From the NCBI GenBank assembly GCA_031270755.1, contig JAISWV010000018.1, positions 1-5,970 on the forward strand: DNA of 5,970 bases, written 5' to 3'. Shown piece after piece: positions 1 through 5,810 of this stretch (position 1 is its first letter; each line of letters starts with the position of its first letter). Below the pieces are notes generated by a model. The model saw nothing but the letters and a program-made list of their open reading frames with translations, did not search any database and was not told the DNA's origin. The translations under genes and the position numbers were made by a program. The DNA is from Synergistaceae bacterium. GTDB lineage: Bacteria; Synergistota; Synergistia; Synergistales; Aminobacteriaceae.

Positions 1-209
1 CGTCCATAGGCCAGGCAGGAAGCGACGAGCCCAGCCACCTCCCGGTCCAGGGGGTCGTCGTAGGCGTACAAGAAGGCCAGGGGGTCGGGGGTCACCAGCT
101 CCCGGCGGTTATAGACAAAATAGAGCCCTTCCAGAAATGCCTTCAATTTGCGAAAACACGCTCCAATCACGATGGATTCGACCGCCGTATCGCCGGCCTG
201 TCCGTTCAT
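1..209 (-). CDS. DUF2400 / TIGR02757 family protein, N-terminal part (runs off left edge)
   Basis: Reading leftward from an ATG at 209, the frame stays open to base 1, giving 69 residues plus a partial codon. The segment LEGLYFVYNRRELVTPDPLAF (residues about 26-46) followed by DREVAGLVASCLAYGR matches the N-terminal pattern I recall for the DUF2400/TIGR02757 family: a YN motif, then a DP-x-x-F motif, then [D/E]-x-E-[IV]-AG-[FL]-x-A-x-x-A-[YW]-G. The family is conserved but, as far as I know, has no established biochemical function. The start is supported by a GGAAG-like sequence a few bases upstream on the same strand and by the family usually beginning shortly before the YN motif. The gene is divergent from the EIIC-EAL gene and shares an intergenic region of about 180 bases with it. 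Family assignment is from memory of the motif, without an alignment. Confidence 0.78.
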   Translation of the reverse strand, partial: MNGQAGDTAVESIVIGACFRKLKAFLEGLYFVYNRRELVTPDPLAFLYAYDDPLDREVAGLVASCLAYG

Positions 210-388
210 CTCGTCTTCCAAAGGATACTATAATGATAATATAAGCCCCTGACGGAGGCGGAGGCGGAGGCCGTTGTTTGCTGTTGTCAAAGCCTTCATG
301 TAAGGATAATCGTCAGCACAGGTGTATAATTGTGCGGATGTCGGAATCGAGGACCTGCCGCGCAAATGGGCGGAAAGAGTGTGTTTTT
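210..388. promoter_or_regulatory. Divergent intergenic region with candidate promoter elements
   Basis: This gap separates the leftward DUF2400 gene from the rightward EIIC-EAL gene. Bases 221-250 form an AT-rich island in otherwise GC-rich DNA. It contains TATAAT (229-234) on the plus strand and TATAGT (232-227) and TATTAT (241-236) on the minus strand, so it can supply -10 boxes in either direction, although no good -35 box sits at 16-18 bases from them. A second perfect TATAAT lies at 325-330 on the plus strand, about 60 bases before the preferred EIIC-EAL start, again without a convincing -35. Promoter activity is therefore plausible but unplaced. The track is open in the EIIC-EAL frame from 278, so part of this stretch could be coding if an upstream start is used. 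Confidence 0.4.
254..271 (+). repeat. Three tandem GGAGGC hexamers
   Basis: GGAGGC occurs three times in direct succession with no mismatch. Each unit contains GGAGG, a consensus Shine-Dalgarno core. The last core (266-270) sits 7 bases before a TTG at 278 that is in frame with the EIIC-EAL gene, so the repeat could serve as a ribosome binding site for an N-terminally extended form, or could be a slippage-prone microsatellite. No function can be shown from the sequence alone. Confidence 0.6.
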
Positions 389-2527
389 TTGACAAAATGG
401 AGCAGGGCGTTTTTGAAACCTATACACGGAATGGCCTCCAATCGGATCATGACGGCCATTAGACAGGGGCTCATCGCCATGATGCCCCTAATGATCATCG
501 GCTCTTTCGCCGTCCTCGTAAACAATATTCCCCTCGATTTTTTCCAGCGCTTCATGACGAACACCTTCGGCGGGGAATGGAAAAACATCGCTTCCTGGAT
601 CTACGACGGCACGATGCAGATCATGTCCATAGGAGGCCTCGTCTCCATAAGCCACTCCATCGCCAAATCGAAGACGTCTGTGAAAATAGGTCAAATCAAC
701 CCCTTGATCGTTTCTCTCATCAGCCTGAGCTGTCTCGTGATGCTCACGAACGCGGCCAATGGGTCGCTTGCCTTCGCGCAACTTGGCACTACGGGGCTTT
801 CTTTGGCTGTCATCGTCGCCGTCTTGTCCGCGGAGCTTTTTTTCTTTTTCGACAAACACAAATTCTTTCGTGTCAAGCTCTTCACCGAGGTGACGGATAC
901 GATCCTGATGCAGTCCATCGCGCTTCTGGAGCCGGCTGTGTGGACTTTTCTGTGCTTTGCGTTCATTCGATTCGGCTTCCATTGTCTGGGGATCTACGAC
1001 TTGCATGTGTTTCTCTACGAGGTGCTGAGAGGTATTTTCGATTTCTTCGCAAACAATCTAGGCTCCGCTGTATTTTTCATATTCTCGATACAGGTGTTTT
1101 GGTTCTGCGGACTGCACGGCAGCAACATCCTCGAACACGTCACCCAGCAGCTGTGGGTTCCGAAATTGGCCGAAAACATTGCGGCACTGCAGGCGGGCGA
1201 GGTGCCAAAGGAGATATTCTCGAAACAATTTTTCGACGTGTACGCGCTCATGGGCGGCGCGGGAAGCACCTTCTGCCTGATCGCGGCACTTTTCATCGCG
1301 GCGCGGAACTCGAACTCCTCGAAGATCACGAAGCTGTCGATTCCCCTGGCGATCTTCAACATCAACGAAACACTGACCTACGGGCTTCCCATCGTTTTCA
1401 ATCCCTTCTATCTGATTCCTTTTATCATCGTGCCGGTGGTGCTGGTGATCGTCTCTTATTTTGCCACCGCCGCGGGGCTGGTTCCCATCATCACGCACGA
1501 GGTCGCCTGGACCACTCCGATCTTCATCGGCGGCTACGTCGCGACGGCAAGTTGGAAGGGAGCCGCGCTTCAGCTCGTTAACTTTCTCATCGGAACGGCT
1601 ATTTATCTTCCCTTCGTGAAAATGAACGAGCGTTTCAGAGATGAAGCCAATCTCAAGGTGCTGACAAAGCTCAACGAACAGGTCAATTACGTCGACAACC
1701 GCCGTCTGCCAATGGTCTTGAACCGCCCGGACGAGATCGGCTCTCTGGCCAGAGTCCTGGCTTCCGACCTCCAGCAAAACACCGTGGAAAACCAGGGCCT
1801 TTACCTTGTGTTTCAGCCCCAGTTCGACAACGCCGGACACGTGATGGGCTGCGAAGCCCTCTTGAGATGGAGGCATTACAAGTTCGGGGTCATTCCGCCC
1901 CCCACGACGATAACGATCTCGGAAGAAGCGGAGCTGGACGACGTCCTCAATAAATGGATTTTTGAAACCGCTTTGAGGCAGTTCAAAAACCTGCGCGATT
2001 TGGGGCATAAGGATTTGATCCTGTCCATGAACATCTCGCCGCTGCAGCTCCATAACCCGGAAATCGCGAAAATTCTTCAAAATCTTCTCAGGGACTACCA
2101 AATCGACCCCGACAAAATCGAGGTGGAGCTCACGGAAAACGTTGCTTTCGACAACTCCAGCGAATCTCGGGAGGTGCTCGAAAAGTTCAAAAAATTAGGC
2201 GTCAGGCTCGCCATCGACGATTTCGGCATGGGACATACATCGTTGCTCTATCTGCGTTCTTTCGAAGTCAATACTGTCAAGCTCGATGGATCCCTGGTCA
2301 AAGACGTCCTGACGGACCCCAATACCGCCGATATTATCAAGGCCATCATCAACCTGTGCGATAATCTCGGGATGCACGTGATCGCGGAGGTCGTCGAAAC
2401 CAGAGAACAACGGGACAAGCTGAAAGAACTGGGCTGCCATATCTATCAGGGATACTATTACTCCAGGCCCTTGGAAATCAACGACCTTATCCAGTTCATA
2501 GAGAGCAGCGACAACTGGAAAGACTGA
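389..2527 (+). CDS. PTS EIIC (Lac/cellobiose/chitobiose type) fused to EAL c-di-GMP phosphodiesterase
   Basis: With a TTG start at 389 this is a 712-residue inner-membrane protein. Residues about 15-410 are a full PTS EIIC domain of the lactose/cellobiose/chitobiose family, with about ten hydrophobic segments. The motifs CGLHGSN (His243) and NINETLTYG (Glu327) correspond to the sugar-binding His and Glu of the chitobiose transporter ChbC, with the same 84-residue spacing I recall for that protein. A short linker with NRPDEIGSLA (445-454) resembles the end of a HAMP domain. Residues about 467-705 are an EAL domain with every usual metal and catalytic residue: Glu489 (EALLRW), Asn548 (MNIS), Glu583 (ELTEN), Asp610-Asp611 (DDFGMG), Lys631 (VKLD), Glu667 and Glu670 (AEVVET), Gln687 (QGYYY). 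Active hydrolysis of c-di-GMP to pGpG is therefore expected. No GGDEF, EIIA or EIIB domain is present and no EIIB gene is in the window, so the EIIC part may sense rather than phosphorylate sugar. Start is uncertain: in-frame TTG 278 (749 residues) and ATG 338 (729) also exist. I prefer 389 because it places about 18 residues before the first conserved EIIC motif, as in the family, and because the upstream codons give a Cys/Arg-rich, family-unlike peptide. glmS follows after 24 bases. Confidence 0.9.
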   Translation: MTKWSRAFLKPIHGMASNRIMTAIRQGLIAMMPLMIIGSFAVLVNNIPLDFFQRFMTNTFGGEWKNIASWIYDGTMQIMSIGGLVSISHSIAKSKTSVKIGQINPLIVSLISLSCLVMLTNAANGSLAFAQLGTTGLSLAVIVAVLSAELFFFFDKHKFFRVKLFTEVTDTILMQSIALLEPAVWTFLCFAFIRFGFHCLGIYDLHVFLYEVLRGIFDFFANNLGSAVFFIFSIQVFWFCGLHGSNILEHVTQQLWVPKLAENIAALQAGEVPKEIFSKQFFDVYALMGGAGSTFCLIAALFIAARNSNSSKITKLSIPLAIFNINETLTYGLPIVFNPFYLIPFIIVPVVLVIVSYFATAAGLVPIITHEVAWTTPIFIGGYVATASWKGAALQLVNFLIGTAIYLPFVKMNERFRDEANLKVLTKLNEQVNYVDNRRLPMVLNRPDEIGSLARVLASDLQQNTVENQGLYLVFQPQFDNAGHVMGCEALLRWRHYKFGVIPPPTTITISEEAELDDVLNKWIFETALRQFKNLRDLGHKDLILSMNISPLQLHNPEIAKILQNLLRDYQIDPDKIEVELTENVAFDNSSESREVLEKFKKLGVRLAIDDFGMGHTSLLYLRSFEVNTVKLDGSLVKDVLTDPNTADIIKAIINLCDNLGMHVIAEVVETREQRDKLKELGCHIYQGYYYSRPLEINDLIQFIESSDNWKD

Positions 2528-2534
2528 GAATTAT

Positions 2535-2541
2535 AAGGAGG
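2535..2541 (+). promoter_or_regulatory. Ribosome binding site of glmS
   Basis: AAGGAGG lies 10 bases before the TTG at 2552. It supports that non-ATG start, which is also required chemically because the catalytic Cys must directly follow the initiator Met. Confidence 0.8.
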
Positions 2542-2551
2542 CGAGTGGATT

Positions 2552-4417
2552 TTGTGTGGAATTATGGGGTATATCGGCCCTAGGGACGCTGCCGGGATTG
2601 TCCTTGGAGGCCTTGAATGTCTGGAATATAGAGGCTATGATTCCGCGGGAGTAGCTTTGGCCGAGGGACACAAGATCGGCATATCCAAGTGCGTGGGCAG
2701 CGTGGCGAATCTGAAAGCCCAGCTGGCGAAAAATGCCCTGAGCGGGAAGATGGGCATAGGCCACACCCGCTGGGCGACCCACGGCGGGGTGACGAGAGAA
2801 AACGCCCATCCCCACGTGGACCCCGACGGAAAAGTCGTCCTGATTCACAACGGTATCGTTGAAAATTTTCACGAGCTGGGAGAAGAATTTTCGAAAAAAG
2901 GCGTGCGGTTCGCCTCCGAGACGGACACGGAGGTCGCGGCGTTTCTGATTTCCAGCCTTTACAAAGACGACCCGCTCCTGGCGATCCGGGAGGCTTGTGC
3001 TCGTTTGCGGGGGTCCTTCGCTTTCGTCATTCTCTTTTCCGACATCGACGACCGCTATTACTGCGTTCGCAAGGGCCCTCCATTGGTATTGGGGGCCGCC
3101 GCCGGTGAGGCGTTCTGCGCGTCGGACGTTACGGCGCTTTTGCCCTACACCCACGATATCCTTTTCATGGAAGACGACGAGATCGCGGAGCTGTCCACAG
3201 AGGGCATCGCCCTGTACGGATTTGACGGTACCCGCAAAGAAGCCCGCACAAAGACCGTCGACTGGGACGCGTCGATGACGTCGAAAGGGATGTATCCCCA
3301 CTTTATGCTCAAAGAAATCGAGGAGCAGGGGAGCGTGCTGCGCAAAACCTTGACGGGCCGAATAGGAAACGCGGACGAAGGAGGTTCCGGCGAAGAAAGT
3401 GCCGGAAAAGGAGGCATCGACCTGAACGCGGAGTTCCCCTTTTCCGAAGAAAACGCCCGAAGTTTCCGCCGCGTTCACTTGGTGGCCTGTGGGACCTCGT
3501 GCCACGCCGCGGCGGTGGCGGGACGTCTGGCTGACAAGTTCACGGGGTTGGACGTGCGGGTGGAAGCGGCCTCGGAGTACCGCTCCGGCAGCGTGATCTG
3601 CGATGCCCAAACTTTGGCGATTTTCGTCTCTCAATCCGGGGAGACGGCGGACACCTTGGCGGCCGCGCGTCAGGCTCGGGCGAAGGGTGCCCGCTGCCTC
3701 GCCGTCACGAACGCGGTCAACTCCTCCCTGGCCCGGGAGCTGGGCGCGGTACTGGAGCTGCGGGCCGGGCCGGAGATCGGCGTAGCCGCTACGAAGACCT
3801 TCATGGGACAACTGGCGGCCTTGACCCTCCTGGTTCTTTGGATCGGAAAGAGGAAGGGCAATCTCTCCCGCGAAAAAGAACTCCGTTTGACCGAAGAGCT
3901 GGCTCGCCTGCCGATGAAACTCGAAAAAATTTTAGGCCAGGGGGAGACCCTCAGGAAAATGGCAGAGAGTTATAAAGACGCCTTCGGGTTTCTTTTCATC
4001 GGCAGGGGCGCCTCCCACGCCATCGGCATGGAGGGCGCTCTGAAGCTCAAAGAGATTTCTTACGTTCACGCCGAGGCCCACGCCGCAGGTGAGATGAAGC
4101 ACGGCCCCATCGCCATTCTGGACGTTCACCTGCCGGTGGTGGCCATCGCGCCCAAGGACGACCTCTACGAGAAAACTTTGTCCAATATCCAGGAGGCCCG
4201 CGCGCGCAACGCCCCCATCATCGCCGTCGCGTCGGAAGGAGACGAGGACATCCGGCGGTTCTCCAACGACTGTTTTTTCGTTCCCGGCACAGAAAACGAG
4301 CTGACGCCGTTCTTGACGGTGGTTCCCTTGCAGTTGTTCGCGTATCATCTGGCGTCGATTCTGGGACGGGAGATCGACAGGCCCAGAAACCTGGCCAAGA
4401 GCGTGACGGTGGAATAG
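2552..4417 (+). CDS. glmS: Glutamine--fructose-6-phosphate aminotransferase (isomerizing)
   Basis: Cytosolic enzyme that converts fructose-6-phosphate and glutamine to glucosamine-6-phosphate and glutamate, the first step toward UDP-GlcNAc for peptidoglycan and, in Gram-negatives, LPS. The 621-residue product starts M-C-G-I, so Cys2 becomes the N-terminal nucleophile. The glutaminase domain (about 2-235) shows GHTRWATHG (70-78), HNGIVEN (99-105) and SETDTE (122-127). Two SIS isomerase domains follow: one around 305-435 with ACGTS (312-316), SQSGETADTL (360-369) and EIGVAATK, the other around 475-610 with GRGASHAIGMEGALKLKE. Catalytic Glu501, His517 and Lys616 align with E. coli Glu488, His504 and Lys603 at a constant offset of 13. 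About 12 of these come from a Gly/Glu/Ser-rich insertion in the interdomain linker (residues about 273-288). The C-terminus NLAKSVTVE is canonical. The start codon is TTG. It follows the EIIC-EAL gene after 24 bases with no terminator between, so it probably shares that transcript; no room exists for a glmS ribozyme. Confidence 0.98.
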   Translation: MCGIMGYIGPRDAAGIVLGGLECLEYRGYDSAGVALAEGHKIGISKCVGSVANLKAQLAKNALSGKMGIGHTRWATHGGVTRENAHPHVDPDGKVVLIHNGIVENFHELGEEFSKKGVRFASETDTEVAAFLISSLYKDDPLLAIREACARLRGSFAFVILFSDIDDRYYCVRKGPPLVLGAAAGEAFCASDVTALLPYTHDILFMEDDEIAELSTEGIALYGFDGTRKEARTKTVDWDASMTSKGMYPHFMLKEIEEQGSVLRKTLTGRIGNADEGGSGEESAGKGGIDLNAEFPFSEENARSFRRVHLVACGTSCHAAAVAGRLADKFTGLDVRVEAASEYRSGSVICDAQTLAIFVSQSGETADTLAAARQARAKGARCLAVTNAVNSSLARELGAVLELRAGPEIGVAATKTFMGQLAALTLLVLWIGKRKGNLSREKELRLTEELARLPMKLEKILGQGETLRKMAESYKDAFGFLFIGRGASHAIGMEGALKLKEISYVHAEAHAAGEMKHGPIAILDVHLPVVAIAPKDDLYEKTLSNIQEARARNAPIIAVASEGDEDIRRFSNDCFFVPGTENELTPFLTVVPLQLFAYHLASILGREIDRPRNLAKSVTVE

Positions 4418-4443
4418 CCGGATCGTTCGTGCCTGCCAACGTC

Positions 4444-4483
4444 CTGCGCCGGCAGCGGCAAGCCTATTGGCCACCCGGCGCGG
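4444..4483 (+). terminator. GC-rich stem-loop downstream of glmS (possible transcript end)
   Basis: Bases 4444-4452 pair with 4475-4483 in a 9-bp stem: GCGCCGG (4446-4452) is perfectly complementary to CCGGCGC (4475-4481), extended by a G.T and a C-G pair. The loop is 22 bases. It begins 26 bases after the glmS stop. No T-run follows, so it is not a standard intrinsic terminator; it may protect the mRNA 3' end or contribute to weak termination. Confidence 0.4.
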
Positions 4484-4515
4484 TCATTGACTTTACGCCC
4501 TGCGTCGCCGATATA

Positions 4516-4544
4516 TTGACTTGCTTTAAAGCAAGTGATAGGAT
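4516..4544 (+). promoter_or_regulatory. Sigma-70-type promoter of the kdgT-pdxA operon
   Basis: TTGACT (4516-4521) matches the -35 consensus at five of six bases. TAGGAT (4539-4544) matches the -10 at four of six, and the spacer is exactly 17 bases. Predicted transcription would start near 4551, leaving a leader of about 200 bases before the permease. The spacer is almost filled by a perfect palindrome, which strengthens the case that this is a controlled promoter. Confidence 0.65.
4519..4536. promoter_or_regulatory. Perfect 18-bp palindromic operator candidate
   Basis: ACTTGCTTTAAAGCAAGT is its own reverse complement over all 18 bases and stops there, since the flanking bases do not pair. 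It overlaps the 3' half of the -35 box and ends two bases before the -10 box, the usual position for a repressor that blocks RNA polymerase. The size fits a homodimeric helix-turn-helix regulator (for example GntR, LacI, IclR or TetR type), but no regulator gene is in the window and the family cannot be decided from the site. Confidence 0.65.
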
Positions 4545-4567
4545 CTTCATACTTCATTGAACATTAA

Positions 4568-4691
4568 CAACTGTCAGGTCGGCTCAGGCTGGTTGAGTTG
4601 AAATGAAAGTTCCCCGGAAAGGGAGGACTGTCGTTTTTTGTTTTTCCCTTGATTTGGAGATCTTCAATTTTTGATCGCGCAGCGACAGTTG
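4568..4691 (+). promoter_or_regulatory. Structured 5' leader of kdgT with competing stems and attenuator-like hairpin
   Basis: Several complementary segments lie between the promoter and the permease. Bases 4580-4587 pair with 4593-4600 (CGGCTCA with TGAGTTG plus wobbles). Bases 4608-4615 pair with 4621-4629 (one G.T, one bulged A, loop GGAAA); four bases later come T6 (4634-4639) and T5 (4641-4645), giving a weak intrinsic-terminator look. CGACAGTTG (4683-4691) can pair either with CAACTGTC (4568-4575, 8 bp) or with ACTGTCG (4627-4633, 7 bp), and the second pairing would disturb the base of the terminator-like stem. This could be an attenuator or an unassigned leader RNA; I do not recognise a known riboswitch class. 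It could also simply be a poor terminator for read-through from glmS. Confidence 0.35.
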
Positions 4692-4715
4692 GGTGTTCTC
4701 AGCACATTAAAAAAG

Positions 4716-4741
4716 TTTATGGCGGAAATTTATGACGGAAA
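4716..4741 (+). repeat. 13-bp tandem duplication next to the kdgT ribosome binding site
   Basis: TTTATGGCGGAAA (4716-4728) is followed immediately by TTTATGACGGAAA (4729-4741), identical at 12 of 13 bases. The second copy runs straight into GGGGAG, so the repeat overlaps the translation initiation region of the permease. Each copy carries an ATG; neither is in the permease frame with a sensible product. Confidence 0.6.
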
Positions 4742-4747
4742 GGGGAG
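4740..4747 (+). promoter_or_regulatory. Ribosome binding site of the KdgT-family permease
   Basis: AAGGGGAG ends 6 bases before the ATG at 4754, a good Shine-Dalgarno spacing that fixes this start. Confidence 0.75.
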
Positions 4748-4753
4748 TTTTCG

Positions 4754-5788
4754 ATGTGGGGTAAGGTTCCGATTCTCAAAGCGATCAACAGGGTTCCCGG
4801 GGGGCTTATGGTGGTGTTTTTGGTGCTGGGGTGCCTGGTCAATACCTTTGCGCCGCAGTCTCTCATGATCGGTAGCTTTACGACGTTTCTTTTCAAGCAG
4901 GGCGCCATGCCTCTGATTGCGGTGCTGCTTTTCTGCAGCGGAGCTCAGATCACCGTCAAAACGGCGGGAGTTGCCCTGTGGAAGGGAATCGTTTTGAATA
5001 CCAGCAAGGTTTTGCTGGGGGTCATACCCGCGCTTATCCTGGGCCGGCTGCTGGGTCAGCACGCGACTTGGCTCGGGCTGACGCCGCTGGCGCTCATTTC
5101 CGCGATGTCCAACTCCAACGGAGGGCTTTACGCGGCCCTTGCCTCCCGGTATGGCGACGACTCGGACGTCGGCGCTCTGGCGATCATCTCCAGCAACGAC
5201 GGACCTTTCTTCGAGATGGCCTTCATGGCCGGGACCGGGTTGGCCAACATCCCCTGGATAACCCTTTGGGCGGTCGTCGTTCCCATTCTCATCGGAATGC
5301 TTCTCGGCAACCTCGATGACGACATCCGCGACTTTCTCAGGCCCGGCGTCATGCTGTCCATTCCCTTCTTCGCGTTTCCGCTTGGCGCGGGACTCAGCCT
5401 GAATCAGCTGGTGGATGCGGGGATTCCGGGGATCATTCTCGGCTTGCTGACCTTGGTGATCACGGGTGGAGGCAGTTATTTCGTCTACAAGTTCCTCGTA
5501 CCCAAATCTCTGCGTAAGAGCGGAGCTGTCGGCGCGGCCGTGGGAACCACCGCCGGCAATGCGGCCGCGACTCCGGCGGCCTTCGCGGCGGTCGACCCGT
5601 CCTTCGCGGCCTACGCTCCGGTGGCCACGGCTCAGGTCGGCGCTTCTATCGTTATTACCGCGATCCTCTGCCCTCTGCTCGTTGACTTCCTTGCAAGGCG
5701 CGAACGCAAAGCACAGGGCTTTACGAACGAAAAAACGGAAGAAAAACCCATAAGCTCGCTGAAGGACGACATCGGCACCAATCTTTAA
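4754..5788 (+). CDS. 2-keto-3-deoxygluconate permease family (KdgT-type) acid-sugar transporter
   Basis: A 344-residue polytopic membrane protein, slightly longer than E. coli KdgT (about 327). Family features seen in order are VPGGLM (residues 14-19), FCSGAQI (60-66), SNSNGGLYAALASRYG (119-134), LGNLDDDIRDFL (184-195), IPFFAFPLGAGLSL (203-216) and, near the end, GTTAGNAAATPAAFAAVDPSF (264-284) followed by YAPVATAQVGASIVITAILCP. These align with E. coli KdgT at the same places from memory. About ten hydrophobic segments precede a charged 30-residue cytoplasmic-looking tail (RRERK onward). KdgT imports 2-keto-3-deoxygluconate by proton symport, but relatives beside PdxA2 and DUF1537 genes probably carry other acid sugars. 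Here the next gene is a PdxA homologue 22 bases downstream, so a D-threonate/D-erythronate-like substrate is a reasonable inference. For that reason I give no gene symbol. A dedicated promoter with an operator lies about 200 bases upstream. Confidence 0.9.
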   Translation: MWGKVPILKAINRVPGGLMVVFLVLGCLVNTFAPQSLMIGSFTTFLFKQGAMPLIAVLLFCSGAQITVKTAGVALWKGIVLNTSKVLLGVIPALILGRLLGQHATWLGLTPLALISAMSNSNGGLYAALASRYGDDSDVGALAIISSNDGPFFEMAFMAGTGLANIPWITLWAVVVPILIGMLLGNLDDDIRDFLRPGVMLSIPFFAFPLGAGLSLNQLVDAGIPGIILGLLTLVITGGGSYFVYKFLVPKSLRKSGAVGAAVGTTAGNAAATPAAFAAVDPSFAAYAPVATAQVGASIVITAILCPLLVDFLARRERKAQGFTNEKTEEKPISSLKDDIGTNL

Positions 5789-5810
5789 TCGCCCTTTTTT
5801 ATTTCAGCTC

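Noticed and set aside
577..1581. Plus-strand open frame of 334 codons in another frame of the EIIC-EAL gene
   Set aside because: His/Arg-rich shadow of the GC-rich real frame, with no membrane pattern or domain.
1058..2101. Minus-strand open frame of 347 codons opposite the EIIC-EAL gene
   Set aside because: It lies wholly inside a gene with intact EIIC and EAL motifs, and its product has no family resemblance.
2528..2551. glmS ribozyme upstream of glmS
   Set aside because: The gap is only 24 bases, far too short for the ribozyme, and the sequence upstream is EAL coding.
2531..3811. Long minus-strand open frame (426 codons) opposite glmS
   Set aside because: It is the antisense shadow of a strongly conserved glmS, and its translation shows no recognisable domain and an Arg/Gly-rich shadow composition.
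4654..4667. Near-palindrome TTGGAGATCTTCAA as a second operator
   Set aside because: Fourteen bases with one mismatched pair, centred on a common AGATCT, unlike the 18-bp palindrome and not placed near a promoter; chance is an adequate explanation.
4671..4868. Small open frame starting TTG 4671, possible leader peptide
   Set aside because: It overlaps the permease start by over 100 bases, the GGAG upstream is poorly spaced, and the peptide looks like an off-frame reading of the permease.
5789..5810. Terminator between the permease and pdxA genes
   Set aside because: There is a T6 run but no stem precedes it, so the two genes are treated as one transcript.
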